From NCBI GenBank assembly GCA_035604135.1, contig DATNJB010000041.1, positions 1-64,000 of the forward strand: 64,000 bases of DNA, in the 5' to 3' direction. Source of the stretch: Poindextera sp035604135 (GTDB taxonomy: Bacteria > Pseudomonadota > Alphaproteobacteria > Caulobacterales > Caulobacteraceae). Made by a program: the position numbers and the translations under genes. Positions 59,166-64,000 of the stretch are shown here, in pieces (position 1 is the first letter of the stretch; each line of letters starts with the position of its first letter). Under the pieces are notes generated by a model. The model was given only the letters and a program-made list of their open reading frames with translations, made no database searches and had not been told where the DNA came from.

Positions 59166-59762
59166 TCAGGCCGCCTCCGCCGGCCCACGGCGCAGGAACG
59201 GGAGCATCCGCGCCAGCTCCTTGTCGTGGTCGAAGAACTGGTGCTTGAGCGCGCCAGCCAAATGGAGCGCGATCAGCGCATAGGCCAACTTGGCCAGCAG
59301 ATGATGGCTGGCCAGAAAAACGCCGTGCGCCTCTTTCATCTGGTCGTGCGGCAGGTTGGTGAGCGGCGCGATCGCCGGCCATGGAACCAAGTGGAAAAGC
59401 ACGATCGGGAAGACGTGGATCAGCGGGCTGGCCGACGTGAAAGCCCAGCCAGTCAGCGGCATCCCGATCATCACGACGTAGAACAGCGCGTGCACGGCGT
59501 GGGCCAGCCAGCGTTCCCAGACCCGCAAGGTCGGCGACAACGGCGGCGGCGGGACAACGAGGCGCCAGCCCAGGCGGACGAGGCTCAGGATCAGCACGGT
59601 GATGCCGATCGACTTGTGCAGCTGCACCGGCTCGATCTTCGCCTCGCCGTGCAGGGCGTTGAACCACCACGCGAGCCCGATGTTGGTCAGGATGAGCAGA
59701 GCGATCGCCCAGTGCAGGACGATCGCCCCTGCGTTGTAACGGCTCTGGGCTCTGGTCGCCAT
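59166..59762 (-). CDS. cytochrome b561 (CybB-like)
   Basis: 198 residues, four membrane helices. Heme-ligand His candidates are in VLHWAIALLI (about 17), the NALHGEAKIEPVQLHKSIGI loop (about 50) and ALIALHLAGALKHQFFDHD (about 163-170). It passes electrons between quinone and, probably, superoxide or periplasmic partners. It heads a minus-strand cluster with yceI, sua5 and the FAD-linked dehydrogenase. Confidence 0.93.
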   Translation of the reverse strand: MATRAQSRYNAGAIVLHWAIALLILTNIGLAWWFNALHGEAKIEPVQLHKSIGITVLILSLVRLGWRLVVPPPPLSPTLRVWERWLAHAVHALFYVVMIGMPLTGWAFTSASPLIHVFPIVLFHLVPWPAIAPLTNLPHDQMKEAHGVFLASHHLLAKLAYALIALHLAGALKHQFFDHDKELARMLPFLRRGPAEAA

Positions 59763-59892
59763 GCGGGCACTTATCCTTGGCCGTTCCTGGCTGGCGGATG
59801 CACGAACCGCCGACTCGGCGCGTCCGACTTCAGAGACGCACGAGTGGGCGCGGATATTTCAGCGACCGCCCTGCTTGCGCTAGAAAGCCCCT

Positions 59893-61656
59893 ATGGCCTT
59901 CCGACCCCAGGTGCGCGACTTGCTGTTCACGCTGAACGACGTTCTTGGCGTCGGACAGCTCGTGGGATCGCCGGCCTTTCCCGAGTTCGACGTCGAGCTG
60001 CTCGCCGCAGTGCTCGAGACGGCGGGCGCGCTGGCCGCCGACGTGCTTGCCCCGCTCGACCAGACCGGCGATCGGGCCGGCGCGACGTTCGAGAACGGCC
60101 AGGTGCGCGCGCCCGCCGGTTTCGCCGCGGCCTACCGCGCCTTCGCCGACGGCGGCTGGGGCGCGCTCGCCGCTGACCCGGCGTACGGCGGCCAGGGCCT
60201 GCCCAAGTCGCTCGAGTTGGCGGTATTCGAGATGGTTCACGCCGCCAACATGGCGTTCGGCCTCTGTCCGATGCTGACCTCGGGCGCGATCGAGGCGCTG
60301 CACGCGCACGGCTCCGAGCGGCAGAAGGCGCTCTACCTGCCGAAGATGATCTCCGGCCAGTGGACCGGGGCGATGAACCTCACCGAGCCGCAGGCCGGAA
60401 GCGATCTTTCGGCGCTCACCACCCGGGCCGAGCCGGACGGCCAGGGCGGCTATCGGCTGCACGGGCAGAAGATCTTCATCACCTGGGGCGACCACGACCT
60501 CACCGACAACATCGTCCATCTGGTGCTGGCCCGCTTGCCCGACGCTCCGGAAGGCAGCCGCGGCACCTCGCTGTTCGTCACCTCCAAACGTCTGGTCGGC
60601 GATGACGGCTCGCTCGGCGAGGCGAACGCGGTTCGCCCCGGCGGCATCGAGCACAAGCTCGGCATCCACGGCTCGCCCACCTGCGTCATGCTTTATGAGG
60701 GGGCTCGGGCGGAGCTGGTCGGCGAGCCCAACCGCGGGCTCGCCCACATGTTCACGATGATGAACGCCGCGCGCCTGAACGTCGGCGTCGAAGGCGTCGG
60801 CGTCGCCGAGCGCGCCTACCAGCGGGCGCTGGCCTATGCGCTCGAGCGCCGGCAAGGCCGCTCGCCGTGGAGCACGGATCGCTCGGCGCCGATCTTCGAC
60901 CACCCGGACGTCCGCCGCATGCTGGCGGACATGCGGGCGCGGATCGAGGCGGCGCGCGCCATCTGCCTGCTCACCGCCCTCTCCGCCGACGTTGCCCGCG
61001 CTGCGCCGGACGAGGAAACGCGCGCCGCGGCCAAGCTGCGCGAGGAGCTGCTGACGCCGATCGCCAAGGCCTGGTCGACCGACATGGCCGTCGAGGTCGC
61101 CTCGATCGCGCTGCAGGTGCACGGGGGAGCGGGCTTCATCGAGGAGACCGGCGCGGCCCAGTCCTATCGCGACGCCCGCATCGCGCCGATCTACGAGGGC
61201 ACGAACGGCATCCAGGCCATCGACCTCGTCGGCCGCAAGCTCGCCATGGCGGGCGGCGAAGGGTTCCGGTCGCTCACAGGTGAGATGGCCGCCTTCGCCC
61301 AGAGCCTGATCTACAACCCGAACCGGACCCTGGATAACATCGGCCTCAGGCTGGCCGGCGCCGTTGACGGGGTGCGGAACTTCGCTCTGTTGTTGCAGGA
61401 CGCCAGCGAGCCCGAGCGCTTGGCCGCCGCGACGCCCTTCCTCAACCAGTTCGGCGACGTGGTCGGCGGCTGGCTGCTGGCCAGGGGCGCCAAGGCCTGC
61501 GCCGAGCGAGCGGAGACCGACGCCTACGCAAAGGCGCGGATCGAAATCGCCGGCTACTACGCCGAGACAGTGATGACCGAGAGCGCCGCGCTATCTTCGG
61601 GCGCGGTGGCCGCCGGCAAGCGCCTCGCCGCGCTCAGCGAGGAAGCGCTGAGCTAG
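59893..61656 (+). CDS. acyl-CoA dehydrogenase (long form, DmdC-like)
   Basis: 587 residues, longer than the 380-aa classic ACADs because of an extra C-terminal domain (about 470-587). Core motifs: GAMNLTEPQAGSDLSAL (about 160-176), HGQKIFITWGDHDLT, VGVEGVGVAERAYQRAL, and YEGTNGIQAIDLVGRKL with the catalytic Glu. The architecture matches the DmdC/3-methylmercaptopropionyl-CoA dehydrogenase-related group abundant in alphaproteobacteria. The natural acyl-CoA is unknown. Divergent from cytochrome b561. Confidence 0.93.
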   Translation: MAFRPQVRDLLFTLNDVLGVGQLVGSPAFPEFDVELLAAVLETAGALAADVLAPLDQTGDRAGATFENGQVRAPAGFAAAYRAFADGGWGALAADPAYGGQGLPKSLELAVFEMVHAANMAFGLCPMLTSGAIEALHAHGSERQKALYLPKMISGQWTGAMNLTEPQAGSDLSALTTRAEPDGQGGYRLHGQKIFITWGDHDLTDNIVHLVLARLPDAPEGSRGTSLFVTSKRLVGDDGSLGEANAVRPGGIEHKLGIHGSPTCVMLYEGARAELVGEPNRGLAHMFTMMNAARLNVGVEGVGVAERAYQRALAYALERRQGRSPWSTDRSAPIFDHPDVRRMLADMRARIEAARAICLLTALSADVARAAPDEETRAAAKLREELLTPIAKAWSTDMAVEVASIALQVHGGAGFIEETGAAQSYRDARIAPIYEGTNGIQAIDLVGRKLAMAGGEGFRSLTGEMAAFAQSLIYNPNRTLDNIGLRLAGAVDGVRNFALLLQDASEPERLAAATPFLNQFGDVVGGWLLARGAKACAERAETDAYAKARIEIAGYYAETVMTESAALSSGAVAAGKRLAALSEEALS

Positions 61657-61677
61657 TCCTCCACCGTAGGGGGAGGA
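61657..61677. terminator. possible bidirectional terminator
   Basis: TCCTCC (61657-61662) pairs with GGAGGA (61672-61677) across a 9-nt loop, directly after the acyl-CoA dehydrogenase stop and before the convergent peroxiredoxin stop. Stem is short and there is no T-tract, so this is weak. Confidence 0.3.
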
Positions 61678-61687
61678 TCTGCGGCCG

Positions 61688-62170
61688 TTAGATGTGCTCC
61701 AGCAGGTACTCGGCGGAGGAGACCCTGAACTCGCCGCCTTGCTCGACGTTGAGCTGCTCGACGACGCCGTCCTTGGCGATCAGCGAGTAGCGCTGCGAGC
61801 GGGCGCCCATGCCGAAACGGCTGGCGTCGAGCTCGAGGCCGAGCGCGCGGGTGAAGTCCCCGGAGCCATCGGCCAGCATCAGGATCTCGTCGCCGATGCC
61901 CTGATCGGCCGCCCAGGCCTTCATCACCCACACGTCGTTGACCGAAACGCAGGCGATCGTGTCGACGCCCTTCTTCTTCAGGTCGGCGGCGTGCTGCTTG
62001 AATCCCGGCAGGTGCTTGGCCGAGCAGGTGGGCGTGAACGCGCCCGGCACGGCGAACAGCGCGACGCGCTTGCCCTTGAACACCTCGTCGCCGGTGATCT
62101 GGGCCGGGGCGCCGTCCTTGAACACCATGAACTTCGCATCCGGCAGCTTGTCGCCGACCTTGATCGCCAT
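61688..62170 (-). CDS. peroxiredoxin (Prx5-type)
   Basis: 160 residues from the ATG at 62170; the longer open frame belongs to the opposite strand gene. VGDKLPDAKFMVF (about 5-17), KRVALFAVPGAFTPTCSAKHLPGF with the peroxidatic Cys (about 49), and DVWVMKAWAADQGI are those of the AhpC-TSA/Prx5 family that reduces peroxides with thioredoxin or glutaredoxin. No second conserved Cys is clearly placed. Divergent from yqgE. Confidence 0.95.
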   Translation of the reverse strand: MAIKVGDKLPDAKFMVFKDGAPAQITGDEVFKGKRVALFAVPGAFTPTCSAKHLPGFKQHAADLKKKGVDTIACVSVNDVWVMKAWAADQGIGDEILMLADGSGDFTRALGLELDASRFGMGARSQRYSLIAKDGVVEQLNVEQGGEFRVSSAEYLLEHI

Positions 62171-62305
62171 CTGGCCCGTCTCCCTTGCATGGATCGCCCT
62201 TGCGACCATGGGCCGCTGGGCAAAACCTAGATAGGCAAAAGCCGCGAGCGAGCCAAGCGCGCAATGGCCTTGATGCGGCCGCGGCAAACACCGATCATCC
62301 GACTC

Positions 62306-62902
62306 ATGTCTGAGCGCGAACCGCCTCGGTCCGCCAGCGGGCCGAGCTATCTGGGCGGTCGGATGCTGATCGCCATGCCGGGGATCGAGGATCCGCGTTT
62401 CGAACGCGCTTTGCTCCTGGTCTGCAGCCACGACGAACAGCACGCGATGGGCATCGCGGTGAACCGCCCGGTGGAGGGCCTGACCGTGCCCGGCCTGCTC
62501 GAGCGGCTGGGCGTGAAGCCGGTGATCGAGCTGCCGCCTGACTTCGTCCTCCTGGGCGGGCCGGTCTCGCCCGAGCGCGGCTTTGTGCTGCACACCGACG
62601 ACTACCGCTGCGAGGACTCGAGCGTCGCCGTCGGCGGCGGCGTGACGCTCACCCAGACGCGCGAGGTGTTGACCGCCATCGGCAGCAACGACCGCCGCCC
62701 GCGCCGCGCGATCCTGACCCTGGGCTATGCCGGCTGGGGCGCCGGCCAGCTGGAGCACGAGATCCGCGAGGGCGTCTGGCTGACCTGCGAGCCGGACGAG
62801 ACCCTGCTGTTCGGCGACGACCACGAGCACAAGTGGTCGATGGCGCTGGCCAAGATCGGCATCGGCCCCCACCAGCTCTCCGCCCACACGGGCAGGGCGT
62901 AG
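62306..62902 (+). CDS. yqgE: YqgE/AlgH family protein (UPF0301)
   Basis: 198 residues from the ATG at 62306 (MSEREPPRS). LGGRMLIAMPGIEDPRFERALLLVCSHDEQHAMGIAVNRP, LLGGPVSPERGFVLH, VGGGVTLTQTREVLTAI and LTLGYAGWGAGQLEHEIREGVWL are the family blocks. Function is not firmly known. Ends 84 bp before the dioxygenase gene. Confidence 0.94.
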   Translation: MSEREPPRSASGPSYLGGRMLIAMPGIEDPRFERALLLVCSHDEQHAMGIAVNRPVEGLTVPGLLERLGVKPVIELPPDFVLLGGPVSPERGFVLHTDDYRCEDSSVAVGGGVTLTQTREVLTAIGSNDRRPRRAILTLGYAGWGAGQLEHEIREGVWLTCEPDETLLFGDDHEHKWSMALAKIGIGPHQLSAHTGRA

Positions 62903-62986
62903 CCGGACACATACGGCTTTCCGTCACCGCGGCTTGCGGCCAAACTGGGGTGGACGCTCAACCCGTGTCCGCCAGGAGAACGCTCA

Positions 62987-63877
62987 ATGGACATCGGCAA
63001 CTGGTCGGCGACGCCGGACCTGGTCGACATCTACCGCGAGATCCGCGCCCAGGGGCTGGAGGCGAACCTCGCTGAGCTGGAAGCGTTCGGCTTCACCGTC
63101 ATCGAGAACGCGCTCGCGCCGGCCGAGGTGAAGGCGCTGCGCGAGTGCATCGTCGACATCTCCGCGGCGCGGAAGGGCCAGCGGCTCGATCTCGAGAACG
63201 AGACCACCCACCAGGAGCTCGAGTTCATCCCCTACCTGCTGTTCAAGGATCCGATGTTCAAGGCGCCGGTTGTGAACCCCAAGGTCCTGCCGCTCGTGGA
63301 CTACTTGCTCGGCAAGCACGCCATTCTCTCCAGCCTGGGCTCGCACCTGAAGGGGCCGGGCGGGCCCGGCCTCCTGCTGCACAGCGACACAGGCAACGGC
63401 ACGCCCGACCCCTTCACCCCCTACGCCCAGGTCTGCAACTGCAACTACGCGCTGACCGACTACACCGAGGAGCGCGGCGCGCTGGCCATGGTGCCGGGCA
63501 GCCACCGCAACGCGCGCCAGCCGACAAAGTTCGAGGTCTGGCTGGACGGCAACCGCCGCTACGAGCACGTGATCCCGATCGAGGTCCCGGCCGGGACGGC
63601 GATCCTCTGGCACGGCAACACCTGGCACGGCTCTTTCCCGCGCAAGGTCCCTGGGCTGAGGATCAACCTCTCCTGCTACTACTGCCGCGAATACATCCAG
63701 CCGCAGGAGAACTACCGCGACCACGTGCCGGAGGGGTTCCTCGACGGCGAAACGGACGCCAGGCTCGCGCGCCTTCTGGGCGCCGACCTGATCCACGGGT
63801 GGACCGACGAAGGGCCGCTGAAAATGTACGCCCGCCGGCGCGAGGCGGCCGGCAGCGTGCGCAGCTGGTACAGCTGA
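62987..63877 (+). CDS. phytanoyl-CoA dioxygenase family protein
   Basis: 296 residues with a good AGGAGA ribosome site. Fe(II)/2-oxoglutarate oxygenase of the PhyH family: the HxD pair is in LLLHSDTGNG (about 125-134), the distal His in ILWHGNTWHGSFPRK (about 206-218) and the 2OG-binding Arg in GLRINLSCYYCR. Also ERGALAMVPGSHRNARQPT. The substrate is unknown. It is followed by a carboxylesterase start that runs off the window. Confidence 0.9.
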   Translation: MDIGNWSATPDLVDIYREIRAQGLEANLAELEAFGFTVIENALAPAEVKALRECIVDISAARKGQRLDLENETTHQELEFIPYLLFKDPMFKAPVVNPKVLPLVDYLLGKHAILSSLGSHLKGPGGPGLLLHSDTGNGTPDPFTPYAQVCNCNYALTDYTEERGALAMVPGSHRNARQPTKFEVWLDGNRRYEHVIPIEVPAGTAILWHGNTWHGSFPRKVPGLRINLSCYYCREYIQPQENYRDHVPEGFLDGETDARLARLLGADLIHGWTDEGPLKMYARRREAAGSVRSWYS

Positions 63878-63888
63878 GGGACGGGGCG

Positions 63889-64000
63889 CTGCGCGACGCG
63901 TCTGACCCGACGGTCGTGGCCGTCACCGGCGGGCGCGTCGCCGGGACGCTCGAGGATGGCGTGCACGTGTTCCGGGGGCTGCCTTTCGCCGCGTCCATAG
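63889..64000 (+). CDS. carboxylesterase type B, N-terminal fragment (runs off the right edge)
   Basis: About 37 residues are visible: VAVTGGRVAGTLEDGVHVFRGLPFAAS, the GxVxG...VxxFxGIPYA signature of type B carboxylesterases/para-nitrobenzyl esterases. There is no ATG: a CTG at 63889 sits 8 bp after a GAGGG site, and a GTG at 63916 is the other candidate. The gene is close behind the phytanoyl-CoA dioxygenase gene and probably co-transcribed. Confidence 0.7.
   Translation, partial: MRDASDPTVVAVTGGRVAGTLEDGVHVFRGLPFAASI

Noticed and set aside
59830..61122. 430-aa minus-strand ORF
   Set aside because: Antisense to the acyl-CoA dehydrogenase gene, shadow-like composition, no motif.
1..64000. 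CRISPR arrays, tRNA genes, prophage or secretion gene clusters
   Set aside because: I saw no regularly spaced repeats, no convincing tRNA cloverleaf and no phage or effector genes. The IS1595-family element is the only mobile element seen.

Overview
The window is GC-rich, densely packed chromosomal DNA from an alphaproteobacterium, most likely Caulobacterales (Caulobacter/Phenylobacterium-like). This rests on the split F0 ATP synthase operon order atpI-atpB-atpE-atpF'-atpF, a division/cell-wall (dcw) cluster of alphaproteobacterial type beside the RNase P RNA gene, gcvT-gcvH-gcvPA-gcvPB behind a tandem glycine riboswitch, TIGR02301 and homoserine kinase thrB next to rnhA. The assignment is by recognition only; no search was run.

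Layout. 1-5.1 kb (minus strand): D-Ala-D-Ala ligase (running off the left edge), a cytochrome P450, murB and murC. 5.2-9.5 kb (minus): an HMW1C-like glycosyltransferase directly behind the F0 operon. 9.7-15.4 kb: a secreted hypothetical protein, an ATP-dependent 5-oxoprolinase, a small membrane protein, an AmiD-type amidase and rnpB. 15.4-17.4 kb: a complete IS1595-family element with perfect 25-bp ends, an 8-bp target duplication and a membrane-protein passenger gene. 17.5-27.8 kb (plus): mraZ-rsmH-ftsL-ftsI-murE-murF-murD-ftsW-murG, nearly all with overlapping start and stop codons. 27.8-34 kb: small accessory operons (DUF1993, CaiB/BaiF CoA-transferase-family isomerase, a broken dienelactone hydrolase, DUF302; then ArsR-SRPBCC-GST) and one unrecognised 393-aa protein. 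34-38.8 kb: glycine cleavage system. 38.8-45.5 kb: GFA-type protein, a CPBP protease/TetR operon with a clear operator, argS, ispH and a frameshifted CmcJ-type oxygenase. 45.6-64 kb: housekeeping and catabolic genes (LLM oxidoreductase, thioesterase, alpha/beta hydrolase, thrB, rnhA, MarR, NfeD/SPFH pair, a Nudix-exonuclease fusion, 3-hydroxybutyrate dehydrogenase, yaaA, FAD-linked dehydrogenase, Sua5, broken yceI, cytochrome b561, acyl-CoA dehydrogenase, peroxiredoxin, yqgE, phytanoyl-CoA dioxygenase) and the start of a carboxylesterase.

The most notable result concerns the peptidoglycan/division locus. Its two halves lie on opposite strands 12 kb apart, and one inversion of about 5.1-27.8 kb would rejoin murG to murC exactly. 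mraY is missing from its usual place between murF and murD, where only a 26-codon ORF bridges the two genes. The IS1595 element landed between rnpB and mraZ and separates two perfect, inverted DnaA boxes. The mraZ leader has an MraZ-type operator and a pair of mutually exclusive hairpins reaching the ribosome binding site. Three other genes carry a frameshift or an in-frame stop, so either local gene decay or sequence error should be considered.
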